Below, in pieces: positions 46,784 through 55,556 of a DNA stretch of 64,000 nucleotides; position 1 is the first letter of the stretch; each line of letters begins with the position of its first letter. Origin of the DNA: Clostridiales bacterium (lineage in GTDB: Bacteria > Bacillota > Clostridia > Oscillospirales > Oscillospiraceae); NCBI GenBank assembly GCA_004557655.1, contig SFGJ01000001.1, positions 62,001 to 126,000 on the forward strand, given 5' to 3'. A program made the position numbers and the translations under genes. The notes under the pieces are model-generated. The model did no database searches, was not told the origin of the DNA, and saw only the letters and a program-made list of their open reading frames with translations.

Positions 46784-48022
46784 ATGAATGTACTAAAAGG
46801 AGCCTGTATCATCGGGCAGTCCGGTGGCCCCACATCCGTCATCAACGCCAGTGCATACGGCGTGATTGATACCGCGCTGAAAAGCGGAGTTATTACCCGC
46901 GTTCTGGGTGCTGAGCACGGCATCAAGGGCGTTCTGAATGATCGTCTGTTTGATATGGGACTGGAGGATCCCGAGGAATTGCGTTTGCTGAAATACACCC
47001 CCTCCTCTGCCCTTGGATCCTGCCGCTACAAGCTGGCTGATCCCGCCGTGGACGACACGGATTACAAGAAGATTTTGGAGATCTTCAAGAAGTATGATGT
47101 CCGGTATTTCTTTTATAACGGTGGTAACGACTCCATGGATACCTGCAATAAGATCAACCAGTATATGCAGTCTGTGGGCTATGAGTGCCGTGTAATGGGC
47201 GTGCCAAAGACCATTGATAACGACCTCTTCGGCACCGATCACTGCCCCGGCTACGCTTCTGCCGCCAAATATATCGCCACCTCTTTCATGGAGGTATATC
47301 TTGATTCCCATGTATACGATACCGGTATGATTGTCATAATGGAAATCATGGGCCGTCACGCGGGCTGGCTGGCCGCCGCCTCCGCTTTGGCCAGCGAATA
47401 CGGCGCAGGCCCCGACCTCATTTATTTGCCTGAGACCGATTTTGATATGACAAAGTTTATCAAGGACGTCAAGCGTGTCTATGCCGAAAAAGGCAACTGC
47501 CTGGTAGCTGTGTCTGAGGGCATCCACTATGCCGACGGCGGTTTTGTGTCCGAGGCTAAGGTTGCTAAGGCTGATGGCTTTGGCCACGCGCAGATGGGCG
47601 GATTGGCCGCCATTTTGGCTCAGGTCATCAAAGAAGAGACCAACGCCAAGGTTCGCGGTATTGAGCTGAATCTGCTGCAGCGCTGCGGCGCACATTTGGC
47701 CTCTGAAACAGATATTGAGGAGTCCTACATGGCAGGAAAAGCGGCTGTAGAGAATGCCATCGCAGGCATAAACGGCCGCATGATCGCCTTTGAGCGCGGC
47801 ATCCAGAATGGCCGGTACGCCTGTAAAACCAAGCTGGTGCCGCTAATGGAAGTGGCCAATGTGGAAAAGAAGATCCCCCGCGAGTGGATCAACGAGGACG
47901 GAACCGGCGTCACCCATCGCTTTATTGAATATGCTCTCCCCTTGATTCAGGGTGAGCCGGATCTGCCCAAGCAGGATTCCCTTCCCCGCTTCGCCAAGTT
48001 GAAAAAAATCCTCGCTAAGTAA
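46784..48022 (+). CDS. 6-phosphofructokinase, probably PPi-dependent
   Basis: A 412-residue glycolytic enzyme of the PfkA superfamily. The motif region reads GGNDS (residues 113-117). Asp at the fourth position blocks the ATP alpha-phosphate and marks pyrophosphate-using enzymes, while ATP enzymes have Gly there. PKTIDND (141-147), with Lys instead of Gly, is the second PPi marker. The Asn in place of the first Asp of the common GGDDS is unusual. MEIMGRHAGWLAAASALA is the sugar-phosphate region. The length exceeds the bacterial ATP enzymes (about 320). Cofactor use is inferred from these residues. Confidence 0.88.
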   Translation: MNVLKGACIIGQSGGPTSVINASAYGVIDTALKSGVITRVLGAEHGIKGVLNDRLFDMGLEDPEELRLLKYTPSSALGSCRYKLADPAVDDTDYKKILEIFKKYDVRYFFYNGGNDSMDTCNKINQYMQSVGYECRVMGVPKTIDNDLFGTDHCPGYASAAKYIATSFMEVYLDSHVYDTGMIVIMEIMGRHAGWLAAASALASEYGAGPDLIYLPETDFDMTKFIKDVKRVYAEKGNCLVAVSEGIHYADGGFVSEAKVAKADGFGHAQMGGLAAILAQVIKEETNAKVRGIELNLLQRCGAHLASETDIEESYMAGKAAVENAIAGINGRMIAFERGIQNGRYACKTKLVPLMEVANVEKKIPREWINEDGTGVTHRFIEYALPLIQGEPDLPKQDSLPRFAKLKKILAK

Positions 48023-48030
48023 AGCTACAT

Positions 48031-48060
48031 AAAAAACGGCAGCCATGGCTGCCGTTTTTT
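48031..48060. terminator. Bidirectional terminator
   Basis: A 30-base perfect palindrome, AAAAAACGGCAGCCA followed by its complement, flanked by A6/T6. It lies between converging pfk (+) and coaX (-) and touches the coaX stop. Confidence 0.92.
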
Positions 48061-48836
48061 TATCCTTTATTCTTTTGATAGATGAGCCGCAGACCCTCCA
48101 TAAGCAGGTACTTGTCGTAAATGATCTCGTTTCGGCAGTAGCGCACAATGACCGGCGCGTTACTGCCTGTAGCTACAATTGCGGCCTTTCTGTCGGGGAT
48201 TGTGTCAATAATTCTGTCAATAATGCCATCGAGCATTCCGGCGGTTCCGTAGACAATGCCGTTACGCATACAGTCCTCGGTATTCTTGCCGATGAGGTTT
48301 TTCGTGGGGTGCTGCAGTGCCACATTTTGCAGCAAGGCCGAGTGCTCCGACAGGGCATCCAAGGATAACCGCACACCGGGGAACATCATGCCGCCTTCAT
48401 AAGTTCGTTGCTGAGAAATGTAAGAAATTGTAGTGGCTGTTCCCATTTCGATCATAATGATGGGTGCCGGATATTTTTCCACTGCAGCCACGGCGTTGGC
48501 CACCAGATCGCTTCCCAACTGATTGTGCACTTCCATGCGGATATTCAGCCCCGTCTTGATCCCGGGACCAACCACCATAGGTTCCTTTCCCAGTAAGCGG
48601 GTCAGAGCCTTATGCATCATAAAATTGATACCCGGTACCACACTTGAGAAAATTGCACCGCTGACATCCCGAATATCATAACCATACAAAGCAAAGAGAT
48701 TCATCAGGTCAATGCTGATCTGATCAGCGGTCTTGCGGCTGTCCGTGTCGATGGAGGCGAGGAATTTCAGATCCTTTTCCCTTCCGAACAGACCCACACT
48801 GATGTTGGAATTTCCTATGTCAATGGCAAGCAGCAT
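48060..48836 (-). CDS. coaX: Type III pantothenate kinase
   Basis: A 258-residue ASKHA-fold kinase for the first step of coenzyme A synthesis. The phosphate-1 motif is DIGNSNISVGLFG at residues 6-18. EMGTATTISYIS (near 129-140) is the phosphate-2 motif, followed by GGMMFPGVRLSLDAL and VATGSNAPVI. The length is normal for CoaX. The ATG is preceded by GGGAGGAGA. It lies downstream of spoIVA on the same strand orientation but behind a terminator, so it is read separately. Confidence 0.93.
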   Translation of the reverse strand: MLLAIDIGNSNISVGLFGREKDLKFLASIDTDSRKTADQISIDLMNLFALYGYDIRDVSGAIFSSVVPGINFMMHKALTRLLGKEPMVVGPGIKTGLNIRMEVHNQLGSDLVANAVAAVEKYPAPIIMIEMGTATTISYISQQRTYEGGMMFPGVRLSLDALSEHSALLQNVALQHPTKNLIGKNTEDCMRNGIVYGTAGMLDGIIDRIIDTIPDRKAAIVATGSNAPVIVRYCRNEIIYDKYLLMEGLRLIYQKNKG

Positions 48837-48879
48837 ATGGTGTCTCCTCCCTTCTTTTATATCATATCACGGATCACAC

Positions 48880-48914
48880 AAAAAAACAAGACGGATACGC
48901 TTGGTATCCGTCTT
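48880..48914 (-). terminator. Terminator after spoIVA
   Basis: Perfect 11-bp arms AAGACGGATAC / GTATCCGTCTT with a T-rich tail on the minus strand. Confidence 0.87.
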
Positions 48915-48937
48915 TATATCTATAAAGTCTTTTCGCT

Positions 48938-50422
48938 TTACAGTATTATGCAGATAAGTCCGCCGCCGCCTTCATTGATGATGCGTTCCAAAGCCTCCCG
49001 CATTTTTTTCTGTGCCGGTTCCGGCATTCGTTTCAGCTTAGATTGCAGATCATCCCCAACGATCTCATTGAAGCTTCGGCCGAATATATTGGTCTGCCAG
49101 AGCTTATTGGTATCACCCTCGAACTGCTGCAAGAGGTAATTGACCATATCCTCGGATTGTTTTTCATCTCCTACAATAGGCGAAACTGTTGTCTCAATGT
49201 CTGCCCGGATCATGTGAATGGACGGTGCGCTGGCCTTCATTTTCAGACTGTACCGTCCACCCTGCCGCACGATCTCCGGATCCTCCAGAGCCAGCTCATC
49301 CAATCCCGGAGAAACGATACCGTATCCGGTTTTATAAGCCTCTTGCAGTGCAGGCGCCACTTTGTCGTACTCCTGACTGACCTTGGCCAGGTCCGTCAGC
49401 AGTGTCATCAAATCCCCATCATCCTGTACTGTAAAGCCGGTTTCCTTTCCAACTGTTTCATAAAATAAATTTCTGGGAGGATCCACCTGAAGTGCCGTGC
49501 GACCCGTGCCCAAGTCCATTTGCAGCATATTGCAATGAGCTACCATCTCATTTTCTTCCAATTTCCGGGAAATATCCGCCAACTGCCGCATATGGGTCAG
49601 GTCACACTCCTGCCTGGAGACCAGCTCCACCATGCTTTTTTTAATGGGATGTTCCTCCGGTAATGCGTCTATCCAGGACGGAAAGTATATATCCATTTCC
49701 TGCAGAGGGAATTCGTAGAGAAGTCCCTGAATGATGCCACTGGTTTCCTCCTCGCTCAGCCGCAGGCAGTTCACCGGTATACATTTTGCCCCATACGTCT
49801 CTTCTAATTGCTTGGCAAGAGACACGGTCTCGGCCTTTTCAGGCTCGGCGCTGTTCAAAAGCACTACAAATGGTTTTCCAATGGACTGCAGCTCTCGTAT
49901 GGCCCGCTCCTCCGCTTCCAGATAATCCTCCCGGGGGATCTCTGTCACAGTTCCATCGGTTGTGACCACAATGCCCACGGTGGCGTGTTCTGAAATGACC
50001 TTACGGGTACCGATCTCTGCCGCCTCTGCCATGGGGATCTCATGGTCAAACCATGGTGTCATGACCATGCGCGGTGCCAGATCTTCAAATTGACCCATGG
50101 CACCGGGCACCAGATACCCTACGCAATCCACCAGTCGTACACCGAATTCCACACCGTCCTCCAAATGGATCTGCACCGCCTCTTCAGGGATAAATTTCGG
50201 CTCTGCAGTCATTATAGTGCGGCCTGATCCGCTTTGGGGGAGTTCATCGGTGGCCCGATCCCGACGAAATCCACTTTCCATCCGGGGAAGTACCTGTGTT
50301 TGCATGAAGCGCTTGATGAAGGTGGATTTGCCGGTGCGCACCGGGCCCACAACGCCGATATAGATATTGCCGTCCGTTCGCTGGGCTATACTTTCATAAA
50401 TATCCGTGACTTGACTTGTCAT
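48938..50422 (-). CDS. spoIVA: Stage IV sporulation protein A
   Basis: ATPase that polymerises on the forespore surface and forms the base of the spore coat. It has 494 residues, very close to the B. subtilis protein. Walker A is GVVGPVRTGKSTFIKRF (about residues 22-38). The Walker B/sensor region is VRLVDCVGYLVPGA, and the conserved C-terminus ends with GGGGLICIIL. The frame is open upstream to 50575, but the ATG at 50422 gives the family N-terminus and lies after a sigma-E type promoter. GAAAGGA is the likely ribosome site. Confidence 0.95.
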   Translation of the reverse strand: MTSQVTDIYESIAQRTDGNIYIGVVGPVRTGKSTFIKRFMQTQVLPRMESGFRRDRATDELPQSGSGRTIMTAEPKFIPEEAVQIHLEDGVEFGVRLVDCVGYLVPGAMGQFEDLAPRMVMTPWFDHEIPMAEAAEIGTRKVISEHATVGIVVTTDGTVTEIPREDYLEAEERAIRELQSIGKPFVVLLNSAEPEKAETVSLAKQLEETYGAKCIPVNCLRLSEEETSGIIQGLLYEFPLQEMDIYFPSWIDALPEEHPIKKSMVELVSRQECDLTHMRQLADISRKLEENEMVAHCNMLQMDLGTGRTALQVDPPRNLFYETVGKETGFTVQDDGDLMTLLTDLAKVSQEYDKVAPALQEAYKTGYGIVSPGLDELALEDPEIVRQGGRYSLKMKASAPSIHMIRADIETTVSPIVGDEKQSEDMVNYLLQQFEGDTNKLWQTNIFGRSFNEIVGDDLQSKLKRMPEPAQKKMREALERIINEGGGGLICIIL

Positions 50423-50476
50423 TTTCAACCATTCCTTTCTCCTGCAAACGGCAAGGCCGTCATAGTCGTTTGCTCT

Positions 50477-50505
50477 ACTGTATGATGGAGTGGAGAGGTT
50501 TAGAC
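50477..50505 (-). promoter_or_regulatory. Sigma-E type promoter of spoIVA
   Basis: On the minus strand: GTCTAAA, 14 nt, CATACAGT. The -10 is identical to that of spoIIIA in this window, and spoIVA is sigma-E dependent in B. subtilis. Confidence 0.65.
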
Positions 50506-50537
50506 GAAAAAAACGCACCCAAAGGGGTGCGTTTTTG
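50505..50537 (-). terminator. Terminator after yebC
   Basis: Perfect 12-bp arms AAAAACGCACCC / GGGTGCGTTTTT around AAAG, with T-tracts on both strands. Confidence 0.88.
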
Positions 50538-50550
50538 TTAAGCCAATGTA

Positions 50551-51285
50551 TCAGTCCTGCTGCCAGTTGTGCCACACATTCTGGACGTCCTCGTTATCGT
50601 CCAGCATATCCAGCAGCTTTTCCATGCTCTTAACATCATCCTCGCCGGTCATGGTGACATAGTTCTGAGGTACCATCTCAATTTCGGCGCTCTCAAAGGA
50701 ATAGCCCTTCTTCTCCAGAGCGGACACCACATCATTAAAAGCATCGGGATCGGTGGTAATTTCAAAAACAGGTCCGTCGGGAGAAAAATCCTCTGCGCCG
50801 GAATCCAGGGCGTCCATCATCACGGTATCCTCATCCAATTCTTCGTCCTCGTTGTTAATGATAATAACTCCCTTGCGGTCAAAACTCCAGCTCACACAGC
50901 CCTGAGCGCCCATTCCCTTACCGAACTTATCAAAATAATGGCGGATCTCGGGAGCGGTACGCTGCCGGTTATCGGTCAAAGCTTCCACAATGACGGCGAC
51001 ACCGCACGGGCCGTAGCCTTCATAAGTAACAGACTCGTAGTTGTCAGTATTTCCGGCACCCAAAGCCTTGTCAATGGTACGCTTAATGTTATCGTTTGGC
51101 ATATTAGCCGCCTTAGCTTTGGCTACAACTGTCGCCAGGCGGGAGTTATTAGATGGATCACCGCTGCCGCCTTGTTTCACCGCTACGATGATCTCCTTGG
51201 CAATCTTGGTGAATGTTGCGCTGCGCTTGGCATCTGCCGCGCCCTTGGTCTTTTGAATATTGTGCCACTTGGAATGTCCGGACAT
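50551..51285 (-). CDS. YebC/PmpR family regulator
   Basis: A 244-residue YebC/PmpR (TACO1-like) protein. The signature start SGHSKWHNIQKTKGAADAKRSATFTKIAKEI covers residues 2-32. GYGPCGVAVIVEALTDNRQRTAPEIRHYFDK (near 105-136) and ALDSGAEDF are further hallmarks. Members act as transcriptional regulators, and recent work links some to relief of ribosome stalling. AAGGAGAGAG precedes the ATG. It follows the Nif3-like gene by 15 bases on the same strand. Confidence 0.94.
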   Translation of the reverse strand: MSGHSKWHNIQKTKGAADAKRSATFTKIAKEIIVAVKQGGSGDPSNNSRLATVVAKAKAANMPNDNIKRTIDKALGAGNTDNYESVTYEGYGPCGVAVIVEALTDNRQRTAPEIRHYFDKFGKGMGAQGCVSWSFDRKGVIIINNEDEELDEDTVMMDALDSGAEDFSPDGPVFEITTDPDAFNDVVSALEKKGYSFESAEIEMVPQNYVTMTGEDDVKSMEKLLDMLDDNEDVQNVWHNWQQD

Positions 51286-51300
51286 AGCTTACTCTCTCCT

Positions 51301-52077
51301 TCAAATGCAGTATTGAATGACTTCGGTTTGATGGGAAGTCGAAGTGGAAACGGAAACTGCGGGAAAAGCTGCCTGCAGCCGCCGGCAAAGCTCCGGAACA
51401 ACAACTTGCTCCGTGGGAAAATGACCGGCATCAATCAGATTCAGCTCTTTTGTATCCAGAAAATCGTGATAACGAAGATCGGAGGTGACAAAAGTGTCGC
51501 AGCCCAATGCAATAGCCTGCGCAATATAATCGCCGCAGGCACCGCCGCCTACCGCCACACGGTGCACACTCTTTCCGCAGTCGGTATAGCGCAATCCATT
51601 GCATCCTAATGATTTTACCACAAACCGGGTAAATTCCACAAGAGGAAATTCATATTTTAATGTACCCACACGACCGATTTTTCCATCGGTCAGATCTTTT
51701 ATATCTAAAAGGCCCAGTTTTTTCGCCAGCATGTCGTTGACACCGCCCTCAGCAGCATCCAGATTGGTGTGCATACAAATGGCAGATATACGGTTTTCCG
51801 CCAATTTGGTGAGAATACGGCCCTGTCGAGTATCGCAGCGGATGGACTGCACGGGATGCCAGGTACAGTTCATCACCGGATGATGCGATACAATGAGATC
51901 GGCTCCCAAATGAATAGCCTCTTCCACCACAGGCTCCGTGATGTCCAATGTGGTGAGTATCTTGCGCACTTCCCGATCCGGATCTCCTACAAGAAGACCA
52001 ACATTGTCCCAATCAGCGGCCAACTCGGCTGGCGCCCAATCAAAAAGCAACCGCTCAACATCTTTTACTTGGGTCAC
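51301..52077 (-). CDS. Nif3-like dinuclear metal center protein
   Basis: A 258-residue Nif3/YqfO-type hexameric protein that binds two metal ions. Ligand regions are LIVSHHPVMNCTW (about residues 59-71), AICMHTNLDAAEGGVND (about 96-112) and a C-terminal HFPTEQVVVPEL. The B. subtilis form with an inserted CutA-like domain is longer (about 370); this one lacks the insert. The GTG start overlaps the trmK stop (GTGA) with AAAGGAG upstream, the usual trmK-nif3 coupling. The biochemical role is unsettled, with a GTP cyclohydrolase-like activity proposed for the family. Confidence 0.92.
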   Translation of the reverse strand: MTQVKDVERLLFDWAPAELAADWDNVGLLVGDPDREVRKILTTLDITEPVVEEAIHLGADLIVSHHPVMNCTWHPVQSIRCDTRQGRILTKLAENRISAICMHTNLDAAEGGVNDMLAKKLGLLDIKDLTDGKIGRVGTLKYEFPLVEFTRFVVKSLGCNGLRYTDCGKSVHRVAVGGGACGDYIAQAIALGCDTFVTSDLRYHDFLDTKELNLIDAGHFPTEQVVVPELCRRLQAAFPAVSVSTSTSHQTEVIQYCI

Positions 52078-52769
52078 AGGGCATTTCTCCTTTCAGTCAA
52101 CACATGTATGATCTCTTTCAGCTCTTGCGCACGATGGCCATTAGCCGGGTCGCTGCCTTTCAGCAATCCCTCAGCTGCCTGCTCCAAACGGCGTATCCGC
52201 TGCGTCAGATACTCCTTGCCCAAAGGATCCACCTCAATATCCAATCCCCCGTATATTTCTCCTGCGGAAAGGGCTGTCTGCGAACCTCCAAAAACAGTGA
52301 AGACGGGATACAGATAGCCTTTGTCCCATACCAAACGCTCTGCATACTGTGCGTAGTTGTTCTCGTTGAGCCAAAGACGCAGATCCTCCTGCTTGGTCAT
52401 GGGCTGCAGGAGAAGAAGCACCTTCCCCTCTTTTGTCCATGGTGCCTGGGAGAGAATGTGTATGATAGTCTCCCCGCCCATGCCTGCTATGACAATGGTA
52501 TCCGCATCCTCTGGGCCGATACCGGCAAGGCCATCGCATTGGAGAAATCGTAAAGACTTTTCCACGCCATACTTTGCCGCTGTCCTCCGTGCGTGTTCCA
52601 GCGGTGCCGGTCCGATGTCGGCTGCAATAGCGGATGCGATCTGTTTCTTTTGCAGCAGATAGGCCGGCAGATAGCCGTGATCCGTACCTATATCTGCGAG
52701 TTTTGCTCCCTGAGGAACCAGATGCGCCAAAAGCTGTAATCTCGGCTGCAGCTGGAGCTCTCCCGCCAT
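52074..52769 (-). CDS. trmK: tRNA (adenine(22)-N(1))-methyltransferase TrmK
   Basis: A 231-residue SAM-dependent methyltransferase. Motif I is ADIGTDHGYLPAYLLQ (about residues 24-39), motif IV is TIVIAGMGGETIIHIL (about 91-106), and PMTKQEDLRLWLNENNY follows, all as in TrmK (YqfN). The C-terminal coiled-coil part carries YLTQRIRRLEQAAEGL. GGAGGAGG precedes the ATG. It overlaps the Nif3-like gene by four bases. Confidence 0.92.
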   Translation of the reverse strand: MAGELQLQPRLQLLAHLVPQGAKLADIGTDHGYLPAYLLQKKQIASAIAADIGPAPLEHARRTAAKYGVEKSLRFLQCDGLAGIGPEDADTIVIAGMGGETIIHILSQAPWTKEGKVLLLLQPMTKQEDLRLWLNENNYAQYAERLVWDKGYLYPVFTVFGGSQTALSAGEIYGGLDIEVDPLGKEYLTQRIRRLEQAAEGLLKGSDPANGHRAQELKEIIHVLTERRNAL

Positions 52770-52793
52770 GTTTTCGCCTCCTCCCTCGCAACA

Positions 52794-52825
52794 GAAAAGC
52801 GCATACGGCTATAACCGTATGCGCT
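52794..52825 (-). terminator. Terminator after the DUF1858 gene
   Basis: Perfect 11-bp arms AGCGCATACGG / CCGTATGCGCT, followed by TTTT on the minus strand. Confidence 0.82.
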
Positions 52826-52837
52826 CGTCGTTTTGCC

Positions 52838-53038
52838 TTACTTATTGGCCTCCTCGTTCACCAGCGCCAGCAGCTTTTCGCAATCCACGCCGTGGACCAT
52901 GCACGCTTCCTCCACAGTTTCGCCGCGGGAGGAGGGACAACCCAGGCAGTGCATACCAATAGACAGGAAAATAGGAGCTGTCTGAGGAGCAACATCCAGA
53001 ATATCACCGATAATGGTGTCTTTAGTAATTTCAATCAT
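52838..53038 (-). CDS. DUF1858 domain protein (redox-disulfide type)
   Basis: A 66-residue protein of the DUF1858 / TIGR03980 group. ITKDTIIGDILDVAPQTAPIFLSIGMHCLGCPSS-type features are seen: the paired cysteines are in HCLGC, with a third cysteine in EEACMVHGVDC. The family is associated with redox-active disulfides and sometimes hybrid-cluster proteins, but no target is known. The ATG at 53038 is chosen because GGAGG is well spaced for it; an in-frame ATG 15 bases earlier overlaps that ribosome site. Confidence 0.88.
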   Translation of the reverse strand: MIEITKDTIIGDILDVAPQTAPIFLSIGMHCLGCPSSRGETVEEACMVHGVDCEKLLALVNEEANK

Positions 53039-53131
53039 GGTTTTTTCCTCCATTAAACTTTTGTTAGTTTATTATACCCCGATTTACGGCAATTTTCAAC
53101 AGAAACTTTTGGGGACACCCATTGGGAATCT

Positions 53132-53164
53132 AAAAAACCGGTGCAGCTCACTGCACCGGTTTTC
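53132..53164 (-). terminator. Terminator after the zinc-ribbon gene
   Basis: Perfect 13-bp arms AAAACCGGTGCAG / CTGCACCGGTTTT around CTCA, with T-tracts on both strands. Confidence 0.9.
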
Positions 53165-53183
53165 ATATTAAAGAAGCAAAGAA

Positions 53184-53462
53184 TCAGCCGTTTTCTCTCA
53201 TCTTGGCAAAGCAGTCGCTGCAGTAAACAGGACGATCGCTCTTGGGCTCAAAGGGAACCTTAGCCTCGCCGCCGCAGGCAGCACAGGTAGCGGTGAAATA
53301 CTCACGGGGGCCACGGGCGGCGTTCTTGCGTGCATCGCGGCAGGCCTTGCAGCGCTGGGGCTCATTCTGGAAGCCTCTCTCAGCATAGAACTCCTGCTCG
53401 CCGGCAGTGAAAACGAACTCGTTGCCGCACTCTTTGCATACTAATGTCTTATCTTCGTACAT
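53184..53462 (-). CDS. Zinc-ribbon protein with two CxxC-pair units
   Basis: A 92-residue protein made of two zinc-binding units. The first has CKEC (about residues 9-12) and CKAC (about 38-41) flanking EFVFTAGEQEFYAERGFQNEPQR, the pattern of the probable zinc-ribbon (zf-trcl) domain. The second has CAACGG (about 60-65) and CSDC (about 82-85), a CxxC-CxxC unit. A nucleic-acid-related role is plausible but unknown. The open frame reaches 53564; the ATG at 53462 with GAGAGGG upstream is the likely start. Confidence 0.85.
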   Translation of the reverse strand: MYEDKTLVCKECGNEFVFTAGEQEFYAERGFQNEPQRCKACRDARKNAARGPREYFTATCAACGGEAKVPFEPKSDRPVYCSDCFAKMRENG

Positions 53463-53496
53463 GATTTTACCCTCTCTTTTGAGAAATATATTGCGC

Positions 53497-54120
53497 TCAG
53501 CCATTGCTGATCTCGCCGGAAGAAATTTGTCGCCCAATTTTGCGACGGATACGCTGAACGGCATTGTCCACGGATTTATAGTGCTTACCTACCGTGGCTG
53601 CGATCTCTCCGCAGCTATAGCCGTCCATATACAGATCCAACACTCGGATCTCCAAATCGGAAAGCTGGCTGCGTACCTGATTCAGCAGTGCCGCAGCCTT
53701 TTCCCGGTCAATAAGCAGATCCTCCGGATCGAGCTGACTGTACTGTGGCTGCGCATCAAGCAAAAATGCATTCAGGGGAACGGATTCATTTAAAGGACTA
53801 TGCTTGCCTGCTCGGGAGGTCCGAATCACGGAGCACAGGCGGTTACGGATACATATTTCGGCAAAGGTCTGGAAACTGGCCTCTCTGTCCGATCGAAACT
53901 CACGCATAGCCTTAATGAGACCAAACATTCCCTCTTGCAGCAGATCCTCACTGTCGCCTCCGGCTAAAAAATAAGGATGCGCACAGCTTCGGACCAATCT
54001 GCGGTATCGATAAGCCAAAACATCGCCGGCAGCAGAGTCACCCTTTTGCAGTGCCAGACAAAGTTCTTCATCCGTCATCTGCACCAGTTCTCTATACTGC
54101 TTCTGCGTATATCCATCCAT
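53497..54120 (-). CDS. sigH: RNA polymerase sigma-H factor (early sporulation)
   Basis: A 207-residue sigma factor resembling SigH. LAGGDSEDLLQEGMFGLIKAMREFRSDREASFQTFAEICIRNRL (about residues 52-95) matches region 2 of SigH. Region 4 carries LSDLEIRVLDLYMDGYSCGEIAATVGKHYKSVDNAVQRIRRKI, including the KSVDNA-QR-KRK pattern. SigH drives entry into sporulation. The start is unusual: a TTGACA/TATAAT promoter lies only about six bases before the ATG, so the mRNA may be leaderless or translation may begin at an internal ATG (54078). Confidence 0.9.
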   Translation of the reverse strand: MDGYTQKQYRELVQMTDEELCLALQKGDSAAGDVLAYRYRRLVRSCAHPYFLAGGDSEDLLQEGMFGLIKAMREFRSDREASFQTFAEICIRNRLCSVIRTSRAGKHSPLNESVPLNAFLLDAQPQYSQLDPEDLLIDREKAAALLNQVRSQLSDLEIRVLDLYMDGYSCGEIAATVGKHYKSVDNAVQRIRRKIGRQISSGEISNG

Positions 54121-54125
54121 TACTT

Positions 54126-54155
54126 ATTATACCTTTTCCATGAATTATTTGTCAA
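54126..54155 (-). promoter_or_regulatory. Sigma-A promoter of sigH
   Basis: On the minus strand: TTGACA (54155-54150), 18 nt, TATAAT (54131-54126). Both boxes are perfect. The ATG of sigH begins five bases after the -10. Confidence 0.82.
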
Positions 54156-54191
54156 GTAATCCGCAAAAATTTGTTTATCCTATGCAAAATA

Positions 54192-55541
54192 TCACAATGT
54201 TTTTATGAGATCAGCCAAAGCCTGAGCCACATTATGAGCCGTTTCGACAGTCTTTGCCTCCACCATGACCCGGATCAACGCCTCCGTGCCGGAGGGGCGC
54301 ACCAAAATACGGCCGTCGCCGTGGAGCAATTCCTCTTGAAAACGCACCTGCTCCCACAGACGATCATCGGCCATGATCCGCTGTTTTGCACCGCCCATGG
54401 CGGAAACAGGAACATTAATAAGCTCCTGGGGATACTGGGCACAGCAGGAAACCAGCTCTGAGGCAGGCACACCAGCCTCACAGTATGCCTGAATGAACTG
54501 CAGGGCCGTCAGTTCACCATCGCCGGTTGTGGCAAATTCCCGGAAAATTGTATGGCCGGACTGCTCACCACCGATCATATAACCGCACTCTATCATCTTC
54601 TCCAGCACATGGCGGTCGCCCACATCGGTGCAGACAAGCTGATAGTCACCCTTCCTGCAAAACTCATGCAGGCCCAGATTTGACATAACGGTGGCTACAA
54701 TGGCGTTGCCGTTCAACCCGCCCTTGCGCTTTATGGATCTGCCGCACACGGCCAGAACCTTATCACCATCAATGATATTGCCCTTTTCATCCACCAGAAG
54801 GCAGCGGTCAGCGTCGCCGTCAAAGGCAATGCCCAGGTCATACTTCCCTGCCACAACGCCCTGGCACAGGGGCTCCATGTGAGTGGAACCGCACCCGTTG
54901 TTGATGTTGATGCCGTCGGGCTTGTCAAAAATGAAATCAGCGTGGAGGGGCAGCTTACCAAACAGAGCCGGAGCCGTGGCCGAGGCAGCGCCGTTGGCGC
55001 AGTCAACCAGCACCCGCAGGCCTCGCATATCGCAGTCCACCGTGGACAAAAGATGTTCAATATAATCCGTTTTCATCTGACGCATACCATGCAGACGCAT
55101 GCCGATCTTTTCATGAGTCATAACCTGAATCGGCTCGTCGGAGAGAACAATGTCCTCTACCATAGCCTCCATCTCATCAGAGAGCTTGTAACCCTGGCCA
55201 CCGAATATTTTGATGCCGTTATGCTCAAAGGGATTGTGCGATGCGGAAATGACGATGCCCGCATCCGCCTCCTCCTGCACAGTCAGGAACGCCACAGCGG
55301 GGGTAGGGATAGTACCGAACGGCATAACGCTGCCGCCCATGGAACAAATACCTGCCATGAGCGCGGATTCCAGCATATCAGACGAAATGCGGGTATCCTT
55401 GCCAATAGTGATGGTGGGGGCGCTGCCCTTTTTACGGGTCAAAACAATAGTGATCGCCTGACCGACACGGTAGGCCAGCTCTGCGGTCAAGGTCTCACCG
55501 ACCACACCTCGAATACCGTCGGTGCCAAATAATCTTCCCAT
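54192..55541 (-). CDS. glmM: Phosphoglucosamine mutase
   Basis: A 449-residue enzyme converting glucosamine-6-phosphate to glucosamine-1-phosphate for UDP-GlcNAc and peptidoglycan synthesis. The phosphoserine is Ser101 in VISASHNPFEHNGIK. The metal-binding loop is FDGDADR (about residues 238-244), GGEQSGH is the sugar-binding loop, and RPSGTEALIRVM is the C-terminal phosphate site. LFGTDGIRGVV opens the protein. An AGGAGA ribosome site precedes the ATG. It lies 15 bases after ruvB on the same strand. Confidence 0.96.
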   Translation of the reverse strand: MGRLFGTDGIRGVVGETLTAELAYRVGQAITIVLTRKKGSAPTITIGKDTRISSDMLESALMAGICSMGGSVMPFGTIPTPAVAFLTVQEEADAGIVISASHNPFEHNGIKIFGGQGYKLSDEMEAMVEDIVLSDEPIQVMTHEKIGMRLHGMRQMKTDYIEHLLSTVDCDMRGLRVLVDCANGAASATAPALFGKLPLHADFIFDKPDGININNGCGSTHMEPLCQGVVAGKYDLGIAFDGDADRCLLVDEKGNIIDGDKVLAVCGRSIKRKGGLNGNAIVATVMSNLGLHEFCRKGDYQLVCTDVGDRHVLEKMIECGYMIGGEQSGHTIFREFATTGDGELTALQFIQAYCEAGVPASELVSCCAQYPQELINVPVSAMGGAKQRIMADDRLWEQVRFQEELLHGDGRILVRPSGTEALIRVMVEAKTVETAHNVAQALADLIKTL

Positions 55542-55556
55542 TTTAAAAATCTCCTC

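Noticed and set aside
46793..47695. A 300-codon open frame on the minus strand
   Set aside because: It is antisense to phosphofructokinase, which has complete family motifs.
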